Assembly (NCBI RefSeq): GCF_018687715.1
Contig: NC_056766.1
Coordinates: 7,158,501-7,222,500, forward strand
Source: Carya illinoinensis
Taxonomy: Eukaryota; Streptophyta; Magnoliopsida; Fagales; Juglandaceae
DNA: 64,000 nt
Reading direction: 5' to 3'
Every line of letters begins with the position of its first letter. The first letter of the stretch is position 1. The translations under genes and the position numbers were made by a program. Under the pieces are notes generated by a model. That model saw only the letters and a list, made by a program, of their open reading frames with translations. It made no database searches and was not told where the DNA came from. This document shows positions 1 through 12,955 of the stretch, in pieces.

Positions 1-2
1 AC

Positions 3-171
3 AGAAATTTTGATTTTTCTATGCTGTGACGTGGTGCAAGAATTTTAAAGTGCGAATGTGTCAAAGTGGATCTCTCTTCACACTAGGAAAATACATACAC
101 GGATGAAAGTGACATTTTTGACTATGGAAATTTTGATTTTTCTATGCTGTGACGTGGTGCAAGAATTTTGT
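3..171. repeat. Local direct repeat upstream of the copy A gene
   Basis: A stretch of about 43 bases (3-47, starting 'agaaattttgatttttc') recurs almost exactly at 127-171. The period is about 124 bp. Copy B has only one equivalent, near 3418, so the repeat arose in copy A or was lost from copy B. Confidence 0.75.
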
Positions 172-392
172 ATAAAGATTCTGATGTGTCACATGACATT
201 GGCAGCCATAAAACTCATATTCGATTACCGTTCCAAAGAGGAACTCTTAGCTCGATACCAAAACGCAATCTTAATACATAGGTCTGAGATACAAGACTGC
301 TGGTTGTACGAGCTAGGCAGATAGGCGAAAGTCGTCTCTTAAAGATCGACGCGAAGGAGAAGTTAATACAGCTTTAGGGAAAGGCTGGGACG

Positions 393-590
393 ATGTGCTA
401 CGAGGTGAAGTGCTCTGTTTGCGGCAAGACCACATGGGACGGCTGTGGAAGGCATGTCCTTTCTGTTTACAAACGAATCCCGGAAGGCCAGCACTGTCGT
501 TGCCGAGAATGGCCTGGCGTCAAACCAGGAGATCATTCTTCTAGCAATGTTTCTCAAAGTCAACCCTCTTCTTCATGTGCTATTCTCTGA
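393..590 (+). CDS. Small Cys-rich protein with C-terminal CaaX-like motif, copy A
   Basis: This is a 65-residue single-exon protein starting MCYEVKCSVCGKTTW. From memory it resembles a family of short conserved plant proteins of unknown function that share the block CGKTTWxGCGRH ... IPEGQHCxCxEWPG. Visible are a C-x2-C pair (Cys7, Cys10), Cys18 with His21, and His34-Cys35-x-Cys37, an arrangement fit for zinc binding. The tail is Ser/Gln-rich and ends Cys-Ala-Ile-Leu, a CaaX box whose terminal Leu favours geranylgeranylation. ATG 393 is chosen because the conserved MCY start is there. The near-identical copy at 3660 differs at only a few residues, including 23, 57 and 63. Function is unknown; metal binding and prenylation are inferences. 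Confidence 0.75.
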   Translation: MCYEVKCSVCGKTTWDGCGRHVLSVYKRIPEGQHCRCREWPGVKPGDHSSSNVSQSQPSSSCAIL

Positions 591-2310
591 AATGCCTCTC
601 TCTCTGTCTTACGTTTGCTGCCTTCTGTTTTCCCTCAACTCGGTTCCTTGCGTGTGGAGCTAGTGCTTTGTCTGTGTGCGCTTCTCTTTGCGTATATATT
701 TGTGCTTTTCATATGCAAGAGTTTGTTGCTAAAGTTGTGAACATATGCAAGATGGAATCGGGGAATAAAAATTCTGGTGTGGTTGATGTGTGTTGTAACA
801 GAGACCTAAAGGCAAATAAAGGCTAGATTTTTATCTCTTCGGTTTGGTTTACTCCTTTCGGGCAAGAGAAAAGCCACGAACTGTTTGAATAGATTCCTCT
901 GTGAGGATCGTTCATTAATCAAGTCATTTGAATAACCAACACAACTACAACCCAGTTCTAATTCTAAATCCAAATCAGCTAGCAATCCTGATCTTAAAAT
1001 TATCCTAAGAATCGTTTATTGGATCCGTCTTTGGGTAGTTAAAAAATATTATTTTGTCATATCGTCTCTCTTTTATAAACCAAAAGATCTCAAACTTTCT
1101 TCTCTATTGTATCAACCGAAAAGGGCTCGAATCTCTCTCTTCTTCTTCAATGACTAATCTGACAATAACTTTTCTCATTCTTGCACATATGGTTTCAGTT
1201 AATGGCTAGAGAAAGAAAACTCCTAAAGCCTAGATAATAGGCTAGAAAACATAGATTCTACAAGAGTAAGTAATAGGCCTTTTTTAAATATATACTATAT
1301 ATATATTTAGAGTAATGATAGTATGATATCCTTAAATTTGATCAACAGCGCCTCTACAACCAGCCCATGCGTTTTTTTTTTTAGCGAAATCTTCTTGCAA
1401 GCAGAGTTGAAGCACTAATTCTCGCGTCAATATTGATATATAAGACATATTTAATAAAATGATGTAAATTAAAAACGAAAATAATTTTCATGAGATATGA
1501 GATTTTTTTCTTCTCTAAAAAAGATCTTTTTGACTAATCATAATATTCGTAAACTAAACGTAGTATTTTCAAAAGGCTCAGCTTGGTCAATTGAATAAAG
1601 GGACAATATAATGAGTATAGTAGTGGATTTATTATTACAATCGAATGACAATAGGTAATAAACACAGACAACGTTAATCTTAAAACGTTTGGAATTCCTT
1701 TCCGATTACTCACTTGAATGTCAAAGTAAATGATGCCGCAAGTCTTCCTAAAAAATATAAAGAAAAGATTGAAGGAAACCAACGCTATTGACCTCTTTAA
1801 AAAATTGTTGGTAATGATCTCTTAAAAGAAGCGTTATTAATAAATACTATTTATTAAAAAAAATACCAGCCAGCAACAAGCACTCTTACGTCTAAAGCAT
1901 CTTAATTGTTTCTTTTTCTAAAGTCTAATACTCATAGAATCATCATACACTGTCTTTTTCTTTCTTAACCAAAGAACACGAAATTCAATTGAATTGAAAT
2001 AAACAAGCTTGCCAAAATTTTTGTCAAAACATGTGTTCTGTTCTTGACCTTTTATTGTTCAGCCTACTTGTTCTATATATCGATTCAGATTATTTGAACT
2101 GGATCGCTCGAGGGGCTTCTTGTTACTGTTATAAGTCATGTTGGTCGGAACATTCATCTAGCAACCAGAAGCACATCTCTTTTAAGCTTAGAGGCAAAGT
2201 TTGGCAAACATTTGAGGCCATAATTTTCAACCAACCTCAATTCACCATTAACCCAAATCTACATAAACCATTTTATATGAAAGGTGTCCCTTTTCTATAA
2301 TGGTTTCATT

Positions 2311-3141
2311 TAGGGCTGAAAGTCGAACGGTCTGGACCGGAAAAACCGACCGGACCGGACCGAATGAGTCCGGTCCGGTCCCGGTCCAATTTTAAAGGGA
2401 CCGAAGGTATTCGGTCCGGTCCCGGTCCGGGGGTTTTTCACCCCGGACCGGACCGGACCGAATGGATTAAAAAAAACTTATTATTTATATAATAGTTGTA
2501 TATAATTAATTATATAATTATATATAGTATAAAAAAATATTAATAGTCTAATATAGATTGTAGTTATACTTATACTAATATAGTTATATAAATCACTATA
2601 ACGAATACTTCAACAATAGCTATAGTGACCTATACTAATAGTTTACTAGTAATACTAATATAATATTACATATATTATCACTATCATTACATATATTTAT
2701 TAGTTATAGTATTAGTACTAGTATGGTTATTAGTACTAATAGACTAATAATATTAGTTATTAGTATTACATATAGTTACATATATTACTATTATTATTAC
2801 ATGATATAGTTACATATATAGTTATCACTATTACTATTATTACATATAGTTATTAGTTATAGTATTATTACTAATAGACTAATAGTAGTAGTGTATTACT
2901 AATATATATAATAGTATACTATATGTATATATATTAAATATGTCACAATATAATTACATAAGTATTAAATAAAATGTCATTGAAAAAAAAAGAAGTCATA
3001 GGGTGGACCGAACGGACCGGACCGAATGGGACCGGACCGTATGAAGTTCGGTCCGGTCCAAGGTGGGAAAACCCTGGACCGAATAGGTCCGGTCCGGTTC
3101 GTAAAACCTCTCCCGACCGGACCGGACCGAATTCACCCTTA
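2311..3141. mobile_element. Non-autonomous hAT element with GGTCCG subterminal repeats
   Basis: The element is flanked by a perfect 8-bp target duplication, GTTTCATT (2303-2310 and 3142-3149). It begins TAGGGCTGAA and ends TTCACCCTTA, imperfect terminal inverted repeats of hAT type. Both ends are packed with GGTCCGGTCC/GGACCGGACC motifs (2330-2465 and 3003-3132). The middle is a 500-bp AT-rich stretch with TATTAGT-like repeats and no coding capacity. An 8-bp TSD with TAGGG-like ends is diagnostic of hAT transposons. The GC-rich subterminal motifs are candidate transposase binding sites (inference). Confidence 0.85.
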
Positions 3142-3659
3142 GTTTCATTTCCTACAACTTTTCATTAGGCAAATAGAAGAGTGATTCCAACGGCGATGGA
3201 GATAGACAGAGGATGACGACAGTCTGGTTGTGGAGGCGAAAGGGTCTGACACAACGATTTGAATGGGCATGTTGGTTTGGTCTAGAGCTCCTCCATTGGT
3301 GTGATGGTCATACGTCATGCGGTAGTGCGGTGTGTGCAAAATGCGAAAATGTCAAAGTGGATCTCTCTTCACATTAGGAAAATACATACACGGGTGAAAG
3401 TGATATTGTTGATTGTGGAAATTTTGATTTTGCTATGCTATGTGTCAGCATAGCATTGGCCGCCGTTAAACTCACATCTTCGATTACCGTTCCAACGAGG
3501 AACTCTTAAGCTCAATACCAAAACACAATCTTAATAAATAGATCTGAGATACAAGAAAGACAGTCGCTGGTTGTACGAGCTAGGCAGATAGGCAAAAGTC
3601 GTCTCTTGAAGATCGACGTGAAGGAGAAGTTAATACAGCTTTAGGGAAAGGCTGGGACG

Positions 3660-3857
3660 ATGTGCTACGAGGTGAAGTGCTCGGTTTGCGGCAAGACCAC
3701 ATGGGACGGCTGTGGAAGGCATGTCCCTTCTGTTTACAAACGAATCCCGGAAGGCCAGCACTGTCGTTGCCGAGAATGGCCTGGCGTCAAACCAGGAGAT
3801 CATTCTTCTAGCGATGTTTCTCAAAGTCAATCCTCTTCTTCATGTACTATTCTCTGA
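3660..3857 (+). CDS. Small Cys-rich protein with C-terminal CaaX-like motif, copy B
   Basis: This is the duplicate of the 393-590 gene: 65 residues, with all Cys and His positions of the putative zinc site conserved (Cys7, Cys10, Cys18, His21, His34, Cys35, Cys37). Differences from copy A include Leu23 to Pro, Asn52 to Asp, Pro57 to Ser and Ala63 to Thr. The C-terminus is therefore Cys-Thr-Ile-Leu, still a CaaL-type motif. An intact frame and a preserved CaaX pattern in both copies argue that both were under coding constraint. No intron is needed. The upstream 5' region (3345-3659) and the downstream flank are also duplicated, so promoter sequence is probably shared. Function is unknown. Confidence 0.75.
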   Translation: MCYEVKCSVCGKTTWDGCGRHVPSVYKRIPEGQHCRCREWPGVKPGDHSSSDVSQSQSSSSCTIL

Positions 3858-4375
3858 AATGCCTCTCTCTCCGTCTTACGTTTGCTGCCTTCTGTTTTCC
3901 CTCAACTCGGTTCCTTGCGTGTGGAGCTAGTGGTTTGTCTGTGTGTGCTTGTCTTTGCGTATATATTTGTACTTTTCATATGCAAGAGTTTGTTGCTAAA
4001 CTTCTGTGCAAGATGGAATCGGGGAATAAAAATTCTGATCTGGTTGGTCTGTGTTGTAACAGAGACCGAAAGGCAAATAAAGGCTAGATTTTTATCTCTT
4101 CGGTTTGGTTTACTCCTTTCGGGCAAGAGAAAAGCCACGAACTGTTTGAATAGATTCCTCTGTGAGGATCGTTCATTAATCAAGTCATTTGAATAACCAA
4201 CACAACTACAACCCAGTTCTAATTCTAAATCCAAATCAGCTAGCAATCCTGATCTTAAAATTATCCTAAGAATCATTTATTGAATCCGTCTTTGGGTAGT
4301 TAAAAAATATTATTTTGTCATATCGCTTCTCTTTTATAAACCAAAAGTTCGCAACCTTTCTTCTCTATTGTATCA

Positions 4376-4524
4376 GGAAAATTTTATGTACAATCATTTT
4401 TGTGGACTCTTTTGTGCACTCCAGTGATATGATTAGTTATGTATTAAAAAAAAATTAATCTAACTAATCATATCAATGGAGTACATAAAGAATGCACAAA
4501 AATGACTGTATATAACATTACTTA
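4376..4524. mobile_element. Foldback MITE, probably hAT-like
   Basis: This 149-bp insertion is present in copy B of the duplication and absent at the matching point in copy A (around 1110). It is flanked by an 8-bp duplication with one mismatch, TTGTATCA (4368-4375) and TTGCATCA (4525-4532). The two halves are long inverted repeats: 'tgatatgattagtta' at 4425-4439 is mirrored by 'taactaatcatatca' near 4460-4474, and the arms extend outward to the ends. It has no coding capacity. Confidence 0.8.
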
Positions 4525-5029
4525 TTGCATCAACCGAAAAGGGCTCGAATCTCTCTCTTCTTCTTCAATGACTAATCTGACAATAACTTTTCTCATTCTT
4601 GCACATATGGCTTCAGTTAATGGCTAGAGAAAGAAAACTCCTAAAGCCTAGATAATAGGCTAGAAAACATAGATTCTACAAGAGTAAGTAATAGGCCCTT
4701 TTTTTTTTTTTAAATTTATATATATATTTTTTAGAGAAATGATAATATGATATCCTTAAATTTGATCAACAACGCCTCTACGACCCAGCCCCTGCGGTTA
4801 TTTTTAAGAAAAATCTTCTTGTAAGCAGGGTTTGATCACTAATTCTTGTGCCAATATTAATATGCAAGACATATATTTAACGAAACGATATGAATTGAAG
4901 ATGAAAATAATTTTCATTAGATAGGAATTTTCTTTTTCTCTAAATTTTATTTTTTTATTTTTTATTTTAAATAAAAAAGATTATCAGTGTGCGAATTGGT
5001 GCACAAACTTATTTGTATTTAGCAAAACT

Positions 5030-5420
5030 TAGGAAGGGCCTCCCTCCTCACCTTTATGTCTTGCTTCCTGTGGTGTGACCAACCCGAGAGAGAAAATACC
5101 ACTTGGGACACATCATGCAATAATTGTTAATGAAATACATAATAATATAATAAAAATTACAATTAAATTAACATTCAAACGAAATTAGTTTAGATTGAGA
5201 CACGAAAATTTTGTTCTCTTTAATGAGATCCTCCCTTCTCACCTTCACGTCTCGCTTCCTGTGGTGTGACCAATCCTAGAGAGAGAAAATACCACTTGAG
5301 ACACATCATGCAATAAGTGTTAATGAAATACATAATAATATAATAAAAATTACAATTAAATTAACATTCAAATAAAATCATTTTAGATTGAGACACAAAA
5401 AATTGCTTCTCTTTAATGAG
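5030..5420. repeat. Tandem pair of about 191 bp
   Basis: Two diverged copies share 'gcttcctgtggtgtgacca' at about 5063 and 5254, followed by 'aaaataccacttg', 'cacatcatgcaataa' and a long AT-rich tail with 'gattgagacac'. The period is 191 bp. No comparable block is seen in copy A. Function is not apparent. Confidence 0.75.
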
Positions 5421-5694
5421 ATTTAAACTTTCTGCAGTATACAAAATTTCAATTTAACCGGTACAACAGAACTTATCTTTACTTGATTTCTTCATGATAC
5501 AACAACTTATTTGATTGTCGTATAACTCAAACCCACTCTGCACAAAAGGTTGAGCCCAAAGCTCTACTCAAAGAATATCTTTTTTTTTTTTTTTTGTCAA
5601 GAAATACTCTAAAAAATATGTCTATGTACTCCACTCCGTGAAAGAAAACAACCACACTAGAACGAAAAGAGACCCTATACGAACGCCAACCTTT

Positions 5695-5880
5695 TTGAAT
5701 AATCATAATATTCGTAAACTAAACGTAGTTTTGTCAAAAGGCTCGGCTTGGGCTATTTGAATAATCATAATATTCGTAAACTAAACGTAGTTTTGTCAAA
5801 AGGCTCGGCTTGGGCTATTTGAATAATCATAATATTCGTAAACTAAACGTAGTTTTGTCAAAAGGCTCAGCTTGGGCTAT
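5695..5880. repeat. Three tandem copies of a 62-bp unit
   Basis: The unit contains 'aatcataatattcgtaaac' (at 5701, 5763 and 5825) and 'aaaaggctc(g/a)gcttgg'. The three copies are almost identical. The same unit occurs once in copy A at 1537-1598. This is a clean local 1-to-3 expansion after the larger duplication. Confidence 0.85.
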
Positions 5881-6652
5881 TGAATAAAGGGACAATATAA
5901 TGAATACAGTAGGGGATTTATTATTACAACCGAAAGACAATAGGTAATAAACACAACCAACGTTAATCTTAAAACGTTTGGAATTCTTTTCCATTTACTC
6001 ACTTGAATGTCAAATTAGTAAATGATGCCGCAAGTCTTCCTAAAAAATATAAAGAAAAGATTGAAGGAAACCAACGCTAATGACCTCTTTAAAAAATTGT
6101 TGGTAATGATCTCTTAAAAGAAACGTTATTAATAAATACTATTTATTAAAAAAAATACCAGCAACAAGCACTCTTACGTCTAAAGCATCTTAATTGCTTC
6201 GTTTTCTAGAGGCTAATACTTATAGAATCATCATACACTGTCTTTTTCTTTCTTAACCAAAGAACAAGAAATTCAATTGAATTTAAATAAACAAGCTCGT
6301 CAAAATTCTTGTCAAAACATGTGCTCTTTCTTGACCTTTTATTGTTCAGCCTACTTGTTTTATCTGCAAAACTTGCCTCGAACAAGGAAGTATATATGTC
6401 TCATTGCCAAACGATGTCAATTCACCCTATTCGCTGTGTTTACTCTTGGCTTTCCATATCTAATGTCTTCTTTCTTTTAAATATTAAGTTTTACAGATAC
6501 AGAAAGCTGCAAAAAGAGATCAATGAAGCTATGGGTATAAATTATAAACCGCATTAGATGAAATTATAGTCGAGATGAACAACATGAAACTTTTTTCCCA
6601 GGAATAAAGGCAAGTAATGCCTGCAAAATCACGAACTAGATCATCCATGTTT

Positions 6653-7242
6653 TGTTGGGTTGTATGTGGAGACTGGTCTGGGAGCAGAAAATCGCAAAAC
6701 CCGTGAGTTCGCTTGATTGTTGCTAGACAGTAGGCTTGAGTGAAGCTCAACTCGTGAGTTCGCTCAGAGTGGGCTCGACAGTGAGCTCAAGCGAAACTTA
6801 ACCTGTGAGTTCGCTCGAGTGTTGCTTGACATTAGGCTTGAGCAAGACACAAACCTTCGTGTTCGCTCGAGTTGCACTCGACACACTGCTCAAGCCAATG
6901 TTAATTAGTTGCTCACTCGAGGCGTGCTTGACATGCCGCTTGAGCGAATGACTTATTTTTTGCCAATTAGGATTTCTAGTGTCGTTTGCTATAAATATGT
7001 TATATTTTGACATGTGGTGTACGATTTTCAGCATATTTTGAGAGTGAACAATTGTCAAGTGAGTGCATATTGTGTGAGAGACAAAAATCTCTAGAGAGTG
7101 AGTTGAAATTGAGTGATTGTAATCTCCTCTACTGCTCTGTGGATGTAGGCAAGTTGCCGAACAATGTAAATATGTGTCATGTGTTTGATCCTGCTTACTT
7201 TTCTTCATTTGCTATCATTGTGTGTGAGTATTTTGCACAACA
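6653..7242 (+). repeat. 5' LTR of copia element A
   Basis: This aligns with 8747-9329 with moderate divergence. The U3 part (about 6695-6905) holds repeated 'gtgagttcgctcgag' and 'gctcgac' modules at a spacing of roughly 50-55 bp. The primer-binding site TGGTATCAAAGCC is at 7245-7257. Confidence 0.85.
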
Positions 7243-7277
7243 ATTGGTATCAAAGCCATGTTAGATATATAAGGAGA

Positions 7278-8445
7278 ATGATGGTTGGAGACAAAGTGAA
7301 AGCATGCGGGATCGAGAAGCTTGATGGCACTAATTTTGGGTACTAGAAGATTCTGATCGAGGACTATCTTTATAGAAAGAGTCTCCATCTTCCACTGTTG
7401 GGAAAGAAGCAGGAGCACTTGGATAATGCTGAGTGGACTCTGTTAGATCGATAGGTTTTGGAGATTGTTTGACTAGCTTTGTTTAGAACAGTGCCACACA
7501 ATGTCGGTAAGGAGAGAACCATGGTGGATCTTATGACGGCTTTGTCAAGTATGTATGAAAAACAGTCGGCGAATAACAAAGTGCACCTGATGAAGAAATT
7601 GTTCAATTTGAGGATGTCAGAAGGTATGTCCGTGGCCCAACACTTGAATGAATTCAATACAATCACAAATCAACTGTCTTCTGTAGAGATTGAGTTTGAT
7701 GATGAGATCAGAGCATTACTTCTGTTGGCATCATTGTCAAATAGTTGGGAAGTCATGATGATGGTTGTGAGTAGTTTAGTTGGTAAGATGAAATTGAACT
7801 ACGACAACGTACATGACAAGTAGAAGAGACTTGGGTGAGTTATTGGGTTCGAGATTGGCCTTGAATCTTGATAATTGGGATAGAGGACATGATAGGTCAA
7901 GCTCCAAAAACAAAAGGAAGAGTAAGACAAGATATGGGCCGCAAATCATGTGTTGGAATTGTGGCAAGCTGGGCCACATCAAGAGAAACTGTAGGAATCA
8001 AGAAAGTTTTGAGGATGATGCTGTGAATGTAGTGGCTGAAGAGATACATGATGCCCTAATTCTTGTAGTGCACAATCTGATTGATGATTGAGTGTTAGAT
8101 TTAGGGGCTTCGTTCCATGGCACCTCGCATCCAGAGATCGTGTCGAATTATGTTGCTAGTGATTTTGAAAAGATATATGTGGTTGATGGAAAGGCACTGG
8201 ATGTAGTGAGAGTGGGTGATGTGCACATCACATTTCCAAACAGGGGTGTGTGGACTTTACAGCAAATCATACACGTTCCAAATTTGAAGAAAAATTTGAT
8301 CTTTGTGGGACAACTTAATTATAGCGATTATTCAGTAGCATTGTTTAGAGGAGTTTAGATGGTCATTAAGGGTGCGCTAGTTTTAGCACATGGTAAGATA
8401 TCTAACTCTTTGTATTTAAGATCAGAGTCCAATGATATGCAGGGA
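7278..8445 (+). pseudogene. Broken copia gag-protease remnant (element A)
   Basis: Reading from ATG 7278 gives a copia Gag. In-frame stops are TAG 7344-7346 (at a Trp position, after 'GTNFGY'), TAG 7452-7454 and TGA 7470-7472. The open part 7479-7820 carries the Gag body with 'HLNEFNTITNQL'. After a frame change near 7820 comes a CCHC zinc knuckle, CWNCGKLGHIKRNC (about 7950-7991). The protease start follows at 8092 but reads LDLGAS instead of LDSGAS, after a TGA at 8089-8091 where Trp is expected. A GAG-pre-integrase scrap (about 8359-8430) follows a TAG at 8356-8358. The Gag is closely related to that of element B. It is not functional as it stands. Confidence 0.8.
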
Positions 8446-8746
8446 AATACAAGATTGTAGAAAGGCAGGCTTGATCGAGCAAAACATATGAGAAAGCTAA
8501 ATGGAGTTAGCTTTGTCGTTTCTTATGTAAGCTTGGGAAAGCTGGTTGAGGTTGCTAAGATCGGTTAGACCGGATACGCTTAGTGCAATGGGAGTTGCAA
8601 TTCACCTAATGGATGTGCTGACTAAGGGTGATGTACATGGGAGACTGATGTCAAGCTTGAAGACGGGAGCTGTGAGCTATAGAGATGATAAGGCTTGGCT
8701 AGAAATAGTGATTGGCATGTGGAGACCCAGTCTCCAAATGGGAGAT

Positions 8747-9329
8747 TGTTGGGTTGCATGTGGAGACTAGTTTGGGAGTAGAAAATTGAGAAACATATGA
8801 GTTCGCTCGATTCTTGCTCGACAGTGGGCTCGATCAAAGCTCAACCCATTAGTTCACTCGAGGTGAGCTCGATAGTGAGTTCGAGCGAAGTTTAACTGGT
8901 GAATTCTCTAGAGTATCAAGCGAGACACAAACCCAAGTGTTCACTCGAGCTACGCTTTACACACTGCTCGAGCCAATGTTCCTTGGCTGCTCGCGCTCAA
9001 CACGCCACTAGAGTGAAGGACTTATTTTTGGCCGATTATGGTTTCCAGTGCCGTTTTCTACAAATATGTTATATTTTGACTTGTGGTGTATGATTTTTAG
9101 CATATTTTTAGAGTGAACAATTGTCAAGTGAATGCATATTATGTGAGAGAGCAAAAAACCTTAGAGAGTGTGAATTGAGATTGAGTGATTCTAATTTCCT
9201 TTAATTAATAATATTTCTACCGCTCTGTGGATGTAGACAAGTTATCGAACCATATAAATTGTGTGTCGTGTGCTTGATCGTACTTACTTTTCTTTGTTTG
9301 CCATTGTTGTGTGGGTGTTTTGCACAACA
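8747..9329 (+). repeat. 3' LTR of copia element A
   Basis: This is the partner of 6653-7242. It begins TGTTGGGTTGCATGTGGAG directly after the polypurine tract and ends TTTGCACAACA at 9329. The repeated 'gttcgctcgag' modules are present but decayed, and divergence from the 5' LTR points to an older insertion than elements B and C. Confidence 0.85.
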
Positions 9330-9352
9330 AGTTCATCACTTTTGATATTATC

Positions 9353-11424
<2,072 letters not shown>

Positions 11425-11426
11425 GG

Positions 11427-11439
11427 TGGTATCAGAGTG
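11427..11439 (+). other. Primer-binding site of the gypsy element
   Basis: TGGTATCAGAGTG begins two bases after the LTR end CACA at 11424. It matches the 3' end of initiator tRNA-Met, the usual primer of plant LTR retrotransposons. Confidence 0.9.
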
Positions 11440-11728
11440 ATTTGGCTCTGGATAAAACCACATGTCCCGTAGGTAGTACCAGAATGTTTTTTTTTTAAAA
11501 GTTGTGTTTTAAAATTTATGTTAAGTAAAGTTATTTAAGTTGTTTTATTTGCTTTATTTGTTTGAGCTTGTTTGTTTGTTTTTATTTATTTAGTTATGTT
11601 TTTGCAAGTTGGTTTCTTTTGTTTTTTGTGATGTGGTGTTGGTCTGTGGTTCTGTTTTTGTTTGTTGTTGATTTTATTTGTTTTTATTTTCTGAAAGGGG
11701 GTCAAAGGTTGTGGTGACAGGAAAAAAA

Positions 11729-12955
11729 ATGGGAAGACCAAGAAAATCTACTCAGGAGCCACGGGGCAATACCTCAAGAGATGACTCCATAGCCGAAGCA
11801 ATACGGCAGATGACGGAGTTCATGCAGCAGAATATTAGGCCACAACAGACAGGGCCTTGGCCACAACAAGGAGGACCTTGGCCACAACAAGGGGGTCCCT
11901 GGCCACAACAAGGAGGGCCTTGTCCACAGCAAGGAGGGTTTTGGCCACAACCAGGAGGTCCTTGGCCACATCAGGGAGGGCCTTGGATGTACCCAGGAGG
12001 GTTCAGTAGCATGGTGCAAGCCGGATGCACCTATGAGCGCTTCCTGACGCATAGAACCCCACACTTCACTGGAGAAGAGAATCCACTCCAAGCTGGAAAA
12101 TGGATCAAAGACCTGGAAAGAACATTTGAGGTGTGTGGATGCACCGAGGTGCAACAGGTACTCTACGCCAGCTATTTGTTGCAAGGCACTGCGTCTGATT
12201 GGTGGGATACCAAGAGGGTGATGCTGGAATCAGAATTGGGATCTTTCGCTGCTGTGACCTGGCAGCGCTTCAAGAAAGAATTTAATGACCGCTTCTTTCC
12301 CGCAGCGGTAAGGAAGCAAAAGGCAAGAGAGTTCTCAAATCTGGTCCAAGGGGGCGCGACAGTGGAACAGTACGCCCGGAGATTCATAGAACTTGGGCGA
12401 TTTGCTCCCCACCTTATCGCTACAGAGGAGATGCGAGCTGATCGTTTTCAGGAGGGACTACGCCCTGATATATGCCGTATGGTGGTCAGCCATCGAATAT
12501 CCACTTTTCAGGAATTAGTGGATGTGGCCACCCTTGTGGACCGAGTAAATAATCTGAGTATGGGCTCCCTTCCAGGACATAAGAGGCAGAGTTTTTCTGG
12601 TGAAGGAAGCAGCTAGGGTTCGCCTCAGAAATTTGTTCAGCGGACTGGAACTCGACCTCAAACGTCCTCAGGTGTTCGTATGGGAGGACGGGTGCCAATT
12701 TGTGGGGTATGTAATAGAGCTCATGAGGGCGAGTGTCGGCTGAGTAGTGGACCCCAGTGTTACCGGTGCGGCCAAGTGGGACATATTGCTCGGGAATGCC
12801 CCGTCAGAGTTCAAGGAAGCCGTGGAGGTAGACACGGTGAAAGAACCAATCCGAGACAAGCAGTGCAAGCCCGGGTTTATGCTGTCACACTCGAAGAGGT
12901 GGATGATGAGGCACCAACGACCCATGATGCTGAAGTAATTACAGGTATGGATTAA
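11729..12955 (+). pseudogene. Gypsy gag with one amber codon
   Basis: Gag begins at ATG 11729 (MGRPRKSTQ), chosen because the basic start and acidic helix 'DDSIAEAIRQMTEFM' follow. Residues about 38-92 are a Pro/Gln/Gly/Trp repeat (GPWPQQG units). The retrotransposon-gag domain follows, with 'WWDTKR' and 'RFFPAAVRKQKAREF'. An in-frame TAG at 12614-12616 lies in a place where CAG (Gln) is plausible. Beyond it the same frame continues into a CCHC knuckle, CYRCGQVGHIARECP (about 12758-12802). Unspliced RNA stops at TAA 12953-12955, just inside the proposed intron. Gag would form the particle and bind RNA. Apart from the amber codon the frame is intact. Confidence 0.85.

Larger units (their letters stand above)
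1..2077. repeat. Segmental duplication, copy A
   Basis: This segment aligns by eye with about 3345-6360. It covers the small Cys-rich gene, its downstream flank and the non-coding stretch up to the shared 'gttcagcctacttgttyt' at 2057 and 6346. The copies differ by scattered substitutions. Copy B also has extra blocks: a MITE, a 191-bp tandem pair and a 62-bp triplication. Copy A is cut by the window start, so its true left end is unknown. Confidence 0.85.
3345..6360. repeat. Segmental duplication, copy B
   Basis: This is the second copy of the 1-2077 block, offset by about 3.27 kb at the gene and 4.28 kb at the far end because of insertions. It lacks the hAT element found just beyond copy A. 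It carries the MITE at 4376-4524, the 191-bp tandem pair near 5030-5420 and the 62-bp triplication at 5695-5880. Confidence 0.85.
6653..9329 (+). mobile_element. Ty1/copia element A, internally deleted
   Basis: Two LTRs of 590 bp (6653-7242) and 583 bp (8747-9329) start TGTTGGGTTG and end TTTGCACAACA. A tRNA-Met type primer-binding site (7245-7257) follows the first LTR. A purine-rich tract (AAATGGGAGA, ending 8746) precedes the second. Only about 1.5 kb lies between them: gag, zinc knuckle, the start of protease, a pre-integrase scrap, then the extreme pol tail ('DVLTKG' near 8613). Integrase and reverse transcriptase are deleted. I found no matching target duplication. The gypsy element starts only 23 bp downstream. 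Confidence 0.85.

Noticed and set aside
575..826. Second protein overlapping the end of the small Cys-rich gene
   Set aside because: Not conserved between the two duplicate copies beyond nucleotide similarity, and no family resemblance. Most likely 3' UTR.
5695..5880. CRISPR-like array
   Set aside because: The three units are contiguous without spacers and the DNA is plant nuclear. It is a simple tandem repeat.
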